From contig NZ_JADBGR010000107.1 in assembly GCF_014892515.1 (NCBI RefSeq), forward strand, positions 376,206 through 440,205: a stretch of 64,000 nucleotides of DNA, given 5' to 3'. Below are positions 47,120-56,706 of the stretch, piece after piece (positions within the stretch are counted from its first letter, which is position 1; every line of letters begins with the position of its first letter). The position numbers were made by a program, and so were the translations under genes. The DNA comes from Myceligenerans pegani (GTDB taxonomy: Bacteria; Actinomycetota; Actinomycetes; Actinomycetales; Cellulomonadaceae). The notes under the pieces are model-generated. The model had not been told where the DNA came from, ran no database searches, and was given only the letters and a program-made list of their open reading frames with translations.

Positions 47120-48934
47120 TCAAGCACGCAGCCGCATCACCTCCGGGTTCCAGGCGTCCTTCTTGCGCACCAACCGGACCGCCGTCAGGACCAGCGCCGT
47201 GATCACCCCCAGCAGCACGAACAACCCGGAGTTCCACCCGAACCCGAAGATCCACAGGTAGCCGACGGCCCCGACCGTGAGGCAGTAGTAGGCCATCGGG
47301 ATCACGGTCTTCCGGATGAGGTCACCCTCGCGCCCCACCAGGCCCACGGTCGCGGACGCCGCGACGATGTTGTGGACCGTCACCATGTTGCCGGCGGCCC
47401 CGCCCACGGCCTGCAGCGCGGCGACCGTCTCTGGGGCGGACGCGCCGATGTTCACCCCGGTCGCGAATTGGAACTGGGCGAACGTCATGTTGGACACGGT
47501 GTTGGACCCGGCCACGAACGCCCCGAGCGCACCGATGAACGGCGCGACCAGCGGCCACTGCTGTCCGCCCAGGTCCGCGGCCGCCTGTGCCAGGGTGATC
47601 GGCATGGAGTCGAGCCCGGCCCCGTTGTGGTCGGGGCCGGAGTTGATGAAGATCCGCACCAGCGGCAACGCGAACACCAGCGCCACCGCGGCAGCGCCGA
47701 GCTGGCCGCCCGCCACCTTCCACGAGGCTGCGATCTGCTCGCGCTTCATCCGGTGCAGCACGTAGGTGATCAGGCAGGCGAGCAGGAAGATCGCGCCGGG
47801 CGAGTACAGCAGGTCCATGTTCTGCCCGATCCCGGTGCCGAAGATGTCCTGGACCTCGAGCACGGCGGGCCCGGTGAGGAAGTCCTTGATCGCGGGGATG
47901 TTCCGGGTGAGCAGGAGCAGCAGCGCGACGACCACGTAAGGCGTCCAGGCAAGCGGCAGCGACATCTTCCGCGTCAGGCCCGCGGCCTCCGTGGCGGGGT
48001 CGACGGTCCCCATCCAGCGGTCGGACCAGCGCTGCCGCGGCGGGAAGTCCCACACGTCCTTCGGCATGAGGAATCCCTTGGAGGACGTGAACATCACGAG
48101 CACGAGCCCGACGAAGCCGCCGAGCATCGCCGGGAACTCCGGCCCGAGCAGGTACGCCACGACGACGTACGGCACGATCATCGCGAGCGCCGCGTAGACG
48201 GCGAACGGCCAGACTGCGAGGCCGGCGCGGAAGCTGCGCTTCTCGCCGAAGAATCCGCACATCATCGTGACGAGGAACAGCGGGATGAGGATGCCGGCGA
48301 TCGCGTGCAGCGTGGCGACCTGGGTGGCGGTGTGCGCGACGAAGCCGAGGTGGTCCAGCCCCAGGGCGCTCTCGCGGGCGGCGACGGCGGCGACGGGCGT
48401 GCCGTCGGCGTCGGCGAGGCCGGTCCCGAGGCCGGTGAGCATCGGGGTGCCCACGGCGCCGAAGCTGACCGGGGTGGACTGGATGATGAGCCCGGCCATG
48501 ACGGCGGCCATGGCGGGAAAGCCGAGGGCGAGCAGCAGGGGCGCGACGACGGCGGCCGGCGTGCCGAATCCGGCGGCACCCTCGATGAAGGACCCGAAGA
48601 GCCAGGCGATGATGATGACCTGGACACGCCGGTCGGGACTGATCGACGTGAATCCGGCCCGGATCGAGGCGAGCGCGCCGGACTTGGTGATGGTCTCGAG
48701 CATGAGCAGGGCGCCGAAGATGATCCAGAGCAGCCCGATCGCGATGAGCAGGCCCTGGACGACCGAGGCCGCGACGGTCACGACCGGCATCTGCCAGGCG
48801 GTCAGCGCGATGACGACGATGACGACGAGGCCGACCGGCATCGCGTTCCGGGCGGACCAGCGCAGCCCGATCAGGAGAGCGCCGACGACGAGGATGGGGA
48901 GGATTGCGAGCAGTGCGAGTACGCCGAGGTTCAT
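47120..48934 (-). CDS. LctP-family permease, probably for glycolate/lactate (GlcA-like)
   Basis: 604 residues from the ATG at 48934 (GGAG upstream). About 14 membrane helices. Conserved segments [49 protein letters not shown] and [19 protein letters not shown] identify the lactate permease family. These are 2-hydroxy-monocarboxylate:H+ symporters that accept lactate and glycolate. The neighbours encode glycolate oxidase subunits and malate synthase, as in the E. coli glc operon where the LctP-like GlcA imports glycolate. The 249 bases upstream hold no gene. Confidence 0.88.
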   Translation of the reverse strand: MNLGVLALLAILPILVVGALLIGLRWSARNAMPVGLVVIVVIALTAWQMPVVTVAASVVQGLLIAIGLLWIIFGALLMLETITKSGALASIRAGFTSISPDRRVQVIIIAWLFGSFIEGAAGFGTPAAVVAPLLLALGFPAMAAVMAGLIIQSTPVSFGAVGTPMLTGLGTGLADADGTPVAAVAARESALGLDHLGFVAHTATQVATLHAIAGILIPLFLVTMMCGFFGEKRSFRAGLAVWPFAVYAALAMIVPYVVVAYLLGPEFPAMLGGFVGLVLVMFTSSKGFLMPKDVWDFPPRQRWSDRWMGTVDPATEAAGLTRKMSLPLAWTPYVVVALLLLLTRNIPAIKDFLTGPAVLEVQDIFGTGIGQNMDLLYSPGAIFLLACLITYVLHRMKREQIAASWKVAGGQLGAAAVALVFALPLVRIFINSGPDHNGAGLDSMPITLAQAAADLGGQQWPLVAPFIGALGAFVAGSNTVSNMTFAQFQFATGVNIGASAPETVAALQAVGGAAGNMVTVHNIVAASATVGLVGREGDLIRKTVIPMAYYCLTVGAVGYLWIFGFGWNSGLFVLLGVITALVLTAVRLVRKKDAWNPEVMRLRA

Positions 48935-49183
48935 GGTGGCTCCAGTCCGGCGCCGTTGCCGGGTCGATCCGCGAACGTTTTCGAATATCGGAAAAAACAG
49001 TCCATGCAGTGATATGAACCTAGCACTGCGGGCGCACCGACGGGAGCCCTCGGCGACAGTTTTTTCGCCCGCCGCACCAGGCCGGACCACCTACCCGTCG
49101 CGACCGCCGACCCGCCCGACCGCCTGGCGGGCGCGACCGCCCGAGCCGGGGCGCGGCACGCCCGGCCGCGCCCCCGTCGGCCG

Positions 49184-50545
49184 TCAGGCCCGCCCGGTGA
49201 GCGACTCCGCCCTCGCCCCGCGCAGCGACGCGTCCAGCACCTGGATCATGTGCGCCGTCGCGATCGAGCGCCCCTGGCGTCCCAGGGCCGCGGAGATCTG
49301 CATGAGGCACCCGGGGTTGGACGTCACCAGCAGCTCCGCGTCCGTGGCGGCCACGTTCGCCGCCTTCCTGTCCCCGAGTTCCCGCGCCGGTTCCGGGTTC
49401 GTCAGGTTGTAGATCCCCGCCGACCCGCAGCACAGGTCCCCCTCCGCGATCTCCTTCACCACCAGGCCGGGCACGGCCGCGAGCAGCCGTCGCGGCTGCG
49501 AGCGCACCCGCTGCGCATGCGACAGGTGGCAGGCGTCGTGGTATGCCACGGTGAGCGGCAGCGGGTGGCGCGTCGCGACGGGCCCGAGCTCGTCGAGGAT
49601 CTCCGCGACGTCCCGCACCTTGGCGGCGAACTCCGCCGCGCGCCCCGCGTACGCGGGATCGTCGGCCAGCAGGTCCGCGTACTCCTTCATCGTCGAGCCG
49701 CAGCCGGCCGAGTTCACCACGACGCGTTCCACGCCGGCGTCCGAGAAGGCGTCGACCAGCGCGCGGGCGTAGGCGAGCCCTTCGGCCTCGCGTCCCGAGT
49801 GCACCGAGAGCGCCCCGCAGCATCCCTGCGCGGGCGGCGCCACGACGTCGCACCCCTCCGCCGTGAGCACCCGCACCGTGGCGGCGTTGACGCCCGGGAA
49901 GAACTCGCGCTGCACGCAGCCGAGCAGCAGCCCCACGGTCACCCGCCGGGTTCCCGCCGCGCGTGTCAGCGGCGCGACGGGTTCGGCGGGCGTGAGCGGC
50001 GGCGCGACCGACTCCATGGCCGCCAGCGACGGGGAGATCCGCTCCAGCACGGGCCGCACCACCCGCGACAGGCCGCTGCGCTGGTACAGCCACAGGAAGG
50101 GCCGCACCATCCGCAGCCGTCGCGGGTGCGGGAACAGGGCGAAGATGCCCGCCCGCACCAGTCGCTGCCCGCGCGTGCGATGGCCGGACCCGCGCCGCTC
50201 CACCTGCGCCCGCGTCGCCTCGACGAGCTTGTCGTACTGCACCCCCGACGGGCAGGCGGTCACGCACGCCATGCATCCCAGGCAGGCGTCGATGTGCCCG
50301 ACCATCGACGCCGACATCGGCTCTCCCTCCAGCCCCTGCTTCATGAGGTGGATGCGCCCGCGCGGCGAGTCCATCTCCTCGCCCCAGAGCGTGTAGGTGG
50401 GGCAGGCGGGCAGGCAGAACCCGCAGTGCACGCAGTCGTCCACGAGTTCGCGCGACGGCGGGTGGTGGCCGTCGAACGCGCCCTCCGACGATCCTGCGCG
50501 GCCCGGATCGAACGACCCGAGCAGGTCCGGCTTGGCCTCCGTCAT
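49184..50545 (-). CDS. glcF: glycolate oxidase iron-sulfur subunit GlcF
   Basis: 453 residues, start overlapping the glcE stop (TGATG). Two [4Fe-4S] motifs: C38VHCGFCLPAC48P and CLGCMACVTACPSG. Two CCG domains follow (QGCCGALSVHSG; DLCCGSAGIYN). It passes electrons from the GlcD/GlcE flavoproteins to the respiratory chain. The length fits GlcF (about 400-460). Confidence 0.9.
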   Translation of the reverse strand: MTEAKPDLLGSFDPGRAGSSEGAFDGHHPPSRELVDDCVHCGFCLPACPTYTLWGEEMDSPRGRIHLMKQGLEGEPMSASMVGHIDACLGCMACVTACPSGVQYDKLVEATRAQVERRGSGHRTRGQRLVRAGIFALFPHPRRLRMVRPFLWLYQRSGLSRVVRPVLERISPSLAAMESVAPPLTPAEPVAPLTRAAGTRRVTVGLLLGCVQREFFPGVNAATVRVLTAEGCDVVAPPAQGCCGALSVHSGREAEGLAYARALVDAFSDAGVERVVVNSAGCGSTMKEYADLLADDPAYAGRAAEFAAKVRDVAEILDELGPVATRHPLPLTVAYHDACHLSHAQRVRSQPRRLLAAVPGLVVKEIAEGDLCCGSAGIYNLTNPEPARELGDRKAANVAATDAELLVTSNPGCLMQISAALGRQGRSIATAHMIQVLDASLRGARAESLTGRA

Positions 50546-52023
50546 CAGATTCCTCCCACGAACCGTCCGGGCGCGAGGTTCCGCCCCGGGTCGAGCCGTC
50601 GCTTGATCGCCCGCATCAGGTCGAGCCCGCCCACGGGGCCCCACACGTCCACGGCATCGCGCACGTCCCGCGGCGCCCGCAGCACGGTCACGGTCCCGTC
50701 CCGCGGCGACGGCGCGACCGCCCGCAGCTCCCGAACGACGCCGGCCACCGCCGCGGCCTCGCCCGCGCGGTTTCCCATCGACTCCAAACCCGCGAAGGCA
50801 CCGCCTCGGCCCTCGGGGGCCGCCGAGGCGGCGAGTTCGCCGGGGAGGGTGCTGTCCCGGCGCTCTACGGTCTGATCGCCGATCGCGACGTGCAGCACTC
50901 CGGCGGCCGTCCCCCGGACGGCGACGCCGATCCCCTGCGCGTCCTCCGCCGCCCGCGCCGCGGTCAGCAGCGCGCCCACTCCCGTGAGTGTCGCGGTCGC
51001 CTTCGCGAGCACGCCGCGGGCAGCCGGCGGTCCGACGTCGCCCCGGCCGGCGGTGCGCCCGGTGCGATCCGCTCCGCGGACGACGGCCTCGCTCGCGCCG
51101 TCGTCGGGCAGCACGCCCCACCAGCCGGGTGGGTCGGTCCGTACGTCGCCGCCCGTCAGGGCGGCCGCCTCCGCCGCACGGCGTACGACGGCGGTCTCCT
51201 GACCCTCCAGCAGGACGGCCACGGTGGCCTCGCCGGAGCCTGCCGGGCGGTCGATCTCCACCGCCCCGGGCGCGAGCTGCGACACGACCACCGCCCGGGC
51301 CCGGGCGGCGACGTCGGCCGGCGGGCCGGACGCGACCACCCACCGGCGCGTGGGCCGGACCGGATGCAGCCGGAACGCCGCCCGCACGATCACGCCGAGC
51401 GTGCCGTAGGAGCCGGTCATGAGCTTGGCCAGGTCGTAGCCCGCGACGTTCTTGACGACCTTGCCGCCGCTGGCGGCCACGGTCCCGTCGGCCAGGACCA
51501 CGGTCGCCCCGAGCACGAGGTCCCGCAGCGCGCCTCGCTGCAGCCGCCGCGGCCCGGACGCGCCGACCGCGAGCGCGCCGCCGACGGTCGATCCGCCGCC
51601 GAGCCGCGCGGGCGGAAGGTCGACGACGAGCTCCTGTCCGGCGCCCCCTACGGTCTCCAGGAGCGCCGCGACCGGTAGCCCGGCCTCGGCGACCACGACC
51701 AGGTCCCCGGCCCCGTGCTCGACGAGCCGGTCCAGCCCTCCCGTGTCGAGGATCAGGTCGGCCCGCTCGGGCGGGGCGGCCCAGTCCAGCGCGGTTCCGG
51801 CGCCGCGCGCCACGGTGGCCAGGCCCTGCGCCGTCGCCTCGCGCAGGACTGCCGCGACGCCGTCCACCGTCGTCGGCCGTGCGACGGCCCGGGCCGCGAC
51901 CCCGTCGACGACGTCGCCGGGCCCGGCCTCGCGGAGCTCTCCGGCCGCATCGGCCGTCCGCAGCCTGTCGGCGATCCGGTCCAGATCGGGCAGGAGTGCG
52001 TGCTCGGAGCCGCGTCGCGTCAT
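50545..52023 (-). CDS. glcE: glycolate oxidase FAD-binding subunit GlcE
   Basis: 492 residues from the ATG at 52023, overlapping the glcD stop (TGATG). FAD-binding PCMH segment: ARPTTVDGVAAVLREATAQGLATVARGAGTALDWAAPP, LGGGSTVGGALAVGASGPRRLQRGALRDLVLGATVVLADGT, NVAGYDLAKLMTGSYGTLGVI. Ends with RRLDPGRNLAPGRFVGGI. Longer than E. coli GlcE (350) because of Gly/Ala-rich inserts in the middle. Confidence 0.88.
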   Translation of the reverse strand: MTRRGSEHALLPDLDRIADRLRTADAAGELREAGPGDVVDGVAARAVARPTTVDGVAAVLREATAQGLATVARGAGTALDWAAPPERADLILDTGGLDRLVEHGAGDLVVVAEAGLPVAALLETVGGAGQELVVDLPPARLGGGSTVGGALAVGASGPRRLQRGALRDLVLGATVVLADGTVAASGGKVVKNVAGYDLAKLMTGSYGTLGVIVRAAFRLHPVRPTRRWVVASGPPADVAARARAVVVSQLAPGAVEIDRPAGSGEATVAVLLEGQETAVVRRAAEAAALTGGDVRTDPPGWWGVLPDDGASEAVVRGADRTGRTAGRGDVGPPAARGVLAKATATLTGVGALLTAARAAEDAQGIGVAVRGTAAGVLHVAIGDQTVERRDSTLPGELAASAAPEGRGGAFAGLESMGNRAGEAAAVAGVVRELRAVAPSPRDGTVTVLRAPRDVRDAVDVWGPVGGLDLMRAIKRRLDPGRNLAPGRFVGGI

Positions 52024-53519
52024 CAGAACACCTCCGCCACGCCGGCCTCCGACAGGGGATGCTCGCCCTGCCTCCGTCCCGGCCGTTCCCCGCACAGCCG
52101 CGGCGTCGGGAAGATCTTCCCGGGGTTGGACAGGGTCTCCGGGTCGAACGCGCACCGCACCGCCTGCATCACGGCGAGGTCGTCGGCGGTGAACATGCGC
52201 GGCATGTGTTTCGCCTTGTCGGCGCCGACGCCGTGCTCGCCGGTGATGGAGCCGCCGTGCTCGAGGCACAGGTCGAGGATCCCTCCCGCGACCCCTTCGG
52301 CGCGCTCCACGGCGCCCTCCTGCGACCCGTCGAACAGCACGAGCGGGTGCAGGTTGCCGTCGCCGGCGTGGAACACGTTGGCCACCCGCACGCCGGCGGC
52401 GTCGCCCAGCTCGGTGATCCGCCGCAGCACCTGCGGCAGCGCGGTCCGGGGGATGACGCCGTCCTGCACGATGTAGTCGGGGCTGATCCGCCCGACGGCC
52501 GCGAACGCCGACTTGCGCCCCTTCCAGATGAGCGCCCGCTCGGCGTCGTCGGCCGCGACGCGCACCTCGAACGAGCCGTTCTCCTCGCACAGCCGCACGA
52601 CGTCGTCGAACTCGCCGGCCACGTCCGCCGCGTGCCCGTCGAGCTCGACCACGAGCACGGCACCCGCCCCCTCCGGGTAGCCGCAGTGCACGGCCGCCTC
52701 CGCCGCCTCGATGGACAGGGCGTCCATCATCTCGATCGCCGCCGGGATCACGCCCGCCGCGATGATCGCGGAGGTCGCGGCGCCGGCGTCGTCGATCGTG
52801 CGGAACGCGGCCAGGATGGTGCGCACCTCCTGCGGCAGCCGCGTCAGCCGGACGGTGGCCGAGGTGACGACGCCGAGCGTGCCCTCGCTGCCCACGAGCG
52901 CGCCGAGCAGGTCGTAGCCGGGCGGGTCGGGGGCCTTGCCGCCGACCTCGACCTGCTCACCCGCGGGCGTGACGACGTCCAGCCCGGTGACGTGGTTCGT
53001 GGTGAAGCCGTACTTCAGGCAGTGCGCGCCGCCGGAGTTCTCCGCGACGTTCCCGCCGATCGAGCACACGGACTGACTCGACGGGTCGGGCGCGAAGTAG
53101 TGCCCCTCCGGGGTGGTGGCCGCGGTGAGCTGCAGGTTGATCACGCCGGGGTCGACGACGGCGCGCTGGGCGGGGGCGTCGATCTCCCGGATCTCGCGCA
53201 TCTGCGACATCACCACGAGCACGCCCTCGGAGTGCGGCAGCGCCCCGCCGGACAGTCCCGTGCCCGAGCCACGCGCCACGAACGGCACGCCACGGGCGGA
53301 GCACGCCCGGACGGTGGTCGCGACGTCGGCGGCGTCGCGCGCCAGCACGACCAGCCCCGGCATCACCCGATAGGCCGCGAGGCCGTCGCACTCGTAGGTG
53401 CGGCGCCGCGCGTGGTCCATGATGACGTGTTCGTCGCCGAGCGCGGCGGCCAGCTCGGCGACGACGGCGGCGAGCCGCCCGTCGGGCGTGGGTGTGCTGT
53501 CGGGTGTGTCGTCCGGCAT
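52023..53519 (-). CDS. glcD: glycolate oxidase catalytic subunit GlcD (FAD)
   Basis: 498 residues from the ATG at 53519, six bases after GAGGAGG. FAD-binding type 4: PFVARGSGTGLSGGALP, NVAENSGGAHCLKYGFTTNHVTGLDVVTPAG, LLGALVGSEGTLGVVTSATVRL. C-terminal catalytic half with NVFHAGDGNLHPLVLF, GGSITGEHGVGADKAKHM and LSNPGKIFPTPRLC. Oxidises glycolate (possibly D-lactate) to glyoxylate with GlcE and GlcF. Confidence 0.92.
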   Translation of the reverse strand: MPDDTPDSTPTPDGRLAAVVAELAAALGDEHVIMDHARRRTYECDGLAAYRVMPGLVVLARDAADVATTVRACSARGVPFVARGSGTGLSGGALPHSEGVLVVMSQMREIREIDAPAQRAVVDPGVINLQLTAATTPEGHYFAPDPSSQSVCSIGGNVAENSGGAHCLKYGFTTNHVTGLDVVTPAGEQVEVGGKAPDPPGYDLLGALVGSEGTLGVVTSATVRLTRLPQEVRTILAAFRTIDDAGAATSAIIAAGVIPAAIEMMDALSIEAAEAAVHCGYPEGAGAVLVVELDGHAADVAGEFDDVVRLCEENGSFEVRVAADDAERALIWKGRKSAFAAVGRISPDYIVQDGVIPRTALPQVLRRITELGDAAGVRVANVFHAGDGNLHPLVLFDGSQEGAVERAEGVAGGILDLCLEHGGSITGEHGVGADKAKHMPRMFTADDLAVMQAVRCAFDPETLSNPGKIFPTPRLCGERPGRRQGEHPLSEAGVAEVF

Positions 53520-53597
53520 CCGCAACCTCCTCGTTGCTCACCACGACGGACGACGACGGCCGCGCGACCGCCGTCGTCCGTCACGTTCGGTCCACGC

Positions 53598-55184
53598 TCA
53601 GTCCATTCGACGGTACGCCGGGAGGGTGAGGAAGTCGGCGTACTCGTCCGCGACGGCGACCTCCAGGAACGTCTGCTTCGCCTCCTCGTAGTCGGCGGCG
53701 TCGCCGGGCAGCTTCGCGATCTCCTCCGCGACGATCTCGTGCACCAGCTCCTTCGTCACCTTCCGGCCCGTGTCCGCGAGGGTCACGTCGTTGTGCAGCC
53801 ACTGCCACACCTGGCTGCGGGAGATCTCGGCGGTGGCGGCGTCCTCCATGAGGTTGAAGATCGCCACGGCGCCGAGACCGCCCAGCCACGCGCGCAGGTA
53901 CTGGATGCCGACCGAGACGTTGTTCCGCAGGCCCGCCTCCGTGATGTCGCCGGGGGTCGCGGCGACGTCGAGCAGCTGCTCCGCGGTGACCTCCACGTCG
54001 TCGCGGGTGCGGTCGATCTGATGCGGCCGATCGCCCAGGACCTCGGTGAAGACCTCCTTGCACAGCTCGACCATGCCGGGATGCGCCACCCACGAGCCGT
54101 CGAAGCCGTCACCGGCCTCCCGGGTCTTGTCGTCGCGCACCTTGGCGAAGGCCGTCGCGTTCACCTCCTCGTCCTTGCTCGGGATGAACGCCGCCATACC
54201 GCCGATCGCGTGCGCGCCGCGCTTGTGGCACGTCCTGACCAGCAGTTCGGTGTAGGCGCGCATGAACGGGACCGTCATCGTCACGGCATTGCGGTCCGGC
54301 AGCATGAACTCCGTGCCGCGGGTCCGGAACGACTTGATCACGGAGAACATGAAGTCCCAGCGGCCCGCGTTCAGGCCGGCGGAGTGGTCGCGCAGCTCGT
54401 AGAGGATCTCCTCCATCTCGAACGCGGCCGGGTAGGTCTCGATGAGCACCGTGGCGCGGATCGTGCCCTGCGGGATCCCCAGGTAGTCCTGGGCCAGGAC
54501 GAACGCGTCGTTCCAGAGCCGCGCCTCCAGGTACGACTCCATCTTCGGCAGGTAGAAGTACGGCCCCTGCCCCTTCGCGAACTGCCGCAGACCCGCCGTG
54601 GCGACGTAGAGCGCGAAGTCCACCAGCGAACCCGACGTCTCCCGCCCGTCCACGAGGATGTGCTTCTCCGGCAGGTGCCAGCCGCGCGGGCGCATGACGA
54701 TGGTCGCGAGTTCCGCGTCGGGCTTCAGCGCGTACGTCTTCCCGTTCTCGGCGGTGAAGTCGACGTTCCGGTTGATCGCGTCGAGCAGGTTGAGCTGCCC
54801 GCCCACCACCGACGTCCACTGCGGCGTGTTCGCGTCCTCCTGGTCCGCCAGCCACACCTTGGCGCCGCTGTTCAGCGCGTTGATCGTCATCTTGCGGTCC
54901 GTGGGCCCGGTGATCTCCACGCGGCGGTCCACGATGCCGGGCGCCGGGTCGGCCACGCGCCACGAGTCGTCCTCGCGGACGTGCCGGGTCTCCTCCAGGA
55001 ACCCCAGGGTGCCGCCGGCGGCCAGGTCCTCGACGCGGCGCTCGCGTGCCTCGAGCAGTTCCAGGCGCCGGTCCGCCAGCTCGCGATGCAGCCTGACGAT
55101 GAGCTCCAGCGCGGCCGGGGTGAGCACCTCCTCGTACCGCTCGCCGATCTCACCGGTGATCTCGATGCCGTCCGGAGTCTCCAC
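53598..55184 (-). CDS. aceB: malate synthase A
   Basis: 528 residues from the GTG at 55184 (AAGGAG nine bases upstream); an earlier GTG at 55214 is possible but lies in the regulatory dyad. Motifs: LNSGAKVWLADQEDANTPQW, catalytic Arg in ELATIVMRPRGWHL, ATVLIETYPAAFEMEEILYELRDHSAGLNAGRWDFMFSVIK, and DFLTLPAYRRMD at the end. Condenses glyoxylate with acetyl-CoA to malate. No isocitrate lyase is in the window; the neighbouring genes suggest glyoxylate comes from glycolate. Confidence 0.96.
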   Translation of the reverse strand: METPDGIEITGEIGERYEEVLTPAALELIVRLHRELADRRLELLEARERRVEDLAAGGTLGFLEETRHVREDDSWRVADPAPGIVDRRVEITGPTDRKMTINALNSGAKVWLADQEDANTPQWTSVVGGQLNLLDAINRNVDFTAENGKTYALKPDAELATIVMRPRGWHLPEKHILVDGRETSGSLVDFALYVATAGLRQFAKGQGPYFYLPKMESYLEARLWNDAFVLAQDYLGIPQGTIRATVLIETYPAAFEMEEILYELRDHSAGLNAGRWDFMFSVIKSFRTRGTEFMLPDRNAVTMTVPFMRAYTELLVRTCHKRGAHAIGGMAAFIPSKDEEVNATAFAKVRDDKTREAGDGFDGSWVAHPGMVELCKEVFTEVLGDRPHQIDRTRDDVEVTAEQLLDVAATPGDITEAGLRNNVSVGIQYLRAWLGGLGAVAIFNLMEDAATAEISRSQVWQWLHNDVTLADTGRKVTKELVHEIVAEEIAKLPGDAADYEEAKQTFLEVAVADEYADFLTLPAYRRMD

Positions 55185-55207
55185 GTCGACACTCTCCTTG
55201 CTTCGTT

Positions 55208-55224
55208 CTTCCACTATGCGGAAG
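55208..55224. promoter_or_regulatory. candidate IclR operator upstream of aceB
   Basis: CTTCC-ACTATGC-GGAAG, a five-base-arm dyad 24 bases upstream of the malate synthase start. A half-like TGGAAAG follows at 55240-55246. The TTCC/GGAA halves resemble IclR-type sites. Confidence 0.5.
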
Positions 55225-55247
55225 TAGATATTCTGATCGTGGAAAGT

Positions 55248-56000
55248 CTACCGCCCTGCGAGCCTATCGCCCACCCGCGCCGCCTCCTCGCGCAGCACCG
55301 GGACGGCGTCGTCGGCGAACTCCGGGGTCACCCGAGCCGCCGGGCCGGACACCGACAGGGCCGTGGCCAGCGGCGCGCCGGGCACCGCGACGGCGAAGCA
55401 GCGGACGCCGATCTCCTGCTCCCCGTCGTCGACCGCGTACCCGCGCTCACGGATCCGGCCGAGCTCCGCGACGAGCTCGTCGGCGTCGGTGATCGAGTGC
55501 TCGGTGGCGGCGGGGAGGCCGGTGCGCTGCGCGATCCCCCGGACCTGGTCCTCGCCGAGGCCGGCGAGCAGCATCTTGCCCACCCCGGTGCAGTGCAGGT
55601 GGACGCGCCGCCCCACCTCGGTGAACATCCGCATGGAATGCGTGGACGCGGCCTGCGCCACGTACACCGCCATCTCGTGGTCGAGCATCGCGAGATTCGC
55701 GGTCTCGCCGAGGGCGGCCGCGACCCGCTCGAGGTGGGGCCTGGCCGCCGCGCCGAGCTGCCGGCCTGCCGCGTCGGCGAGGCGCAGCACGCCCGGCCCG
55801 AGCGCGTAGCGGCGCGAGGGCATCTGCCGCGCGTACCCGCGCTGCACCAGTGTGCGCAGCAGCCGGTGAATGGTCGGGAGCGGGAGCCCGCTGCGGTCGC
55901 TGAGCTCGCTCAGGGTCGCGTCACCCCCGAGGTCCGTCATGATCTCCAGCAGGTCGATCGCCCGCTCGACGGTCTGCACACCGCCCGTGCTGCTTGCCAC
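55248..56000 (-). CDS. IclR-family regulator of the glycolate/glyoxylate genes
   Basis: 250 residues from GTG with AAGGAG four bases upstream. N-terminal winged helix (VERAIDLLEIMTDLGGDATLSELSDRSGLPLPTIHRLLRTLVQRGYARQ), C-terminal IclR effector domain with HCTGVGKMLLAGL and GYAVDDGEQEIGVRCFAVAVPG. Close in pattern to AllR/GclR-type glyoxylate sensors. It lies directly upstream of aceB in the same direction, so it may repress both itself and the operon; glyoxylate or glycolate is the likely ligand (inference). Confidence 0.85.
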   Translation of the reverse strand: MASSTGGVQTVERAIDLLEIMTDLGGDATLSELSDRSGLPLPTIHRLLRTLVQRGYARQMPSRRYALGPGVLRLADAAGRQLGAAARPHLERVAAALGETANLAMLDHEMAVYVAQAASTHSMRMFTEVGRRVHLHCTGVGKMLLAGLGEDQVRGIAQRTGLPAATEHSITDADELVAELGRIRERGYAVDDGEQEIGVRCFAVAVPGAPLATALSVSGPAARVTPEFADDAVPVLREEAARVGDRLAGR

Positions 56001-56181
56001 GTGGCTCCTTGGGTTCCTGGTTGCCGGTCACCCGCGAACGGGCATTCGTCCGCGGGTCAGAACCAGGATTTCATACGCCGGAAAGCCCGGCGCCGGCGCA
56101 CCGTGGCCGCTCGCGAGCACGAGGTTTCCTGCGCAGGGTGCGCGCAACCCCGAAGGCAGGCTCCTGCCACGCCGCCGAACC

Positions 56182-56595
56182 TCATTCCCGGCCGGCGGCC
56201 CGCTCCTGCTCGGCCCGCGTCGCGCCGTTGGCCAGGTACCAGCGGATCTTCTCGCGCAGCTTCTCCTGCTGCGCCACCAGCAGGTCGACCTGTTCCTGGA
56301 CCCGCTGGTGATGGACCTCGAGCAGGGCGAGCCGCTCGTCCATCGTGGTGGCGTCCAGGCAGAGTTCCGCGTACTGCTTCAGGTCGGCGATCGGCATGCC
56401 GGTGTCCCGCAGGCAGCGCACGAGTCCGAGCCAGTCGAGGTCGCCCGCGGAGTAGGTCCGCCGCCCGCCGGGCGTGCGCGAGATCGGCGCCAGCAGGCCC
56501 TCGCGCTCGTAGTAGCGGAGCGTGTCGATACTGAATCCCGACTCGGCCGCAGCCTCCGCGGGCGTGTAGGTACGGGCGTTCGCGGTCTGGGTCAT
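56182..56595 (-). CDS. MerR-family regulator
   Basis: 137 residues from the ATG at 56595. HTH YTPAEAAAESGFSIDTLRYYEREGLLAPISRTPGGRRTYSAGDLDWLGLVRCLRDTGMPIADLKQYAEL, a coiled-coil dimer helix (LLEVHHQRVQEQVDLLVAQQEKLREKI) and a short tail without the metal-binding cysteines. So it belongs to the organic-ligand/stress type, not the metal type. Divergent from the aldo/keto reductase, whose promoter has the special MerR geometry. A CATGAT six bases before the ATG suggests a leaderless transcript. Confidence 0.9.
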   Translation of the reverse strand: MTQTANARTYTPAEAAAESGFSIDTLRYYEREGLLAPISRTPGGRRTYSAGDLDWLGLVRCLRDTGMPIADLKQYAELCLDATTMDERLALLEVHHQRVQEQVDLLVAQQEKLREKIRWYLANGATRAEQERAAGRE

Positions 56596-56601
56596 GCGTC
56601 C

Positions 56602-56607
56602 ATCATG
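56602..56607 (-). promoter_or_regulatory. -10 box of the MerR gene (leaderless)
   Basis: Minus-strand CATGAT, six bases, then the ATG at 56595. Confidence 0.4.
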
Positions 56608-56669
56608 CCCGTCGGCAGGCCCGCTCGACAGGCCCGGCCTGGCCGCTCGACGCATCCGGCCCCGCCCTC

Positions 56670-56700
56670 TTGACCTGGAGCGCGCTCCAGATCGCAGGCT
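56670..56700 (+). promoter_or_regulatory. MerR-type promoter of the aldo/keto reductase gene
   Basis: -35 TTGACC (56670-56675) and -10 CAGGCT (56695-56700) are separated by 19 bases, the overlong spacer typical of MerR-activated promoters. The spacer holds the perfect palindrome CTGGAGCGCGCTCCAG (56675-56690). The ATG at 56707 is only six bases after the -10 box. Confidence 0.82.
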
Positions 56701-56706
56701 GCTGGC

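Noticed and set aside
44295..47261. A 988-codon plus-strand frame with Val/Ala/Pro repeats
   Set aside because: It is the mirror of the Arg/Asp/Gly repeat gene; the repeats come from the DNA of the real gene, whose TPR core is conserved.
51879..56534. A 1551-codon open frame on the plus strand
   Set aside because: Antisense shadow of glcD, aceB, iclR and merR; no ribosome site, no domain.
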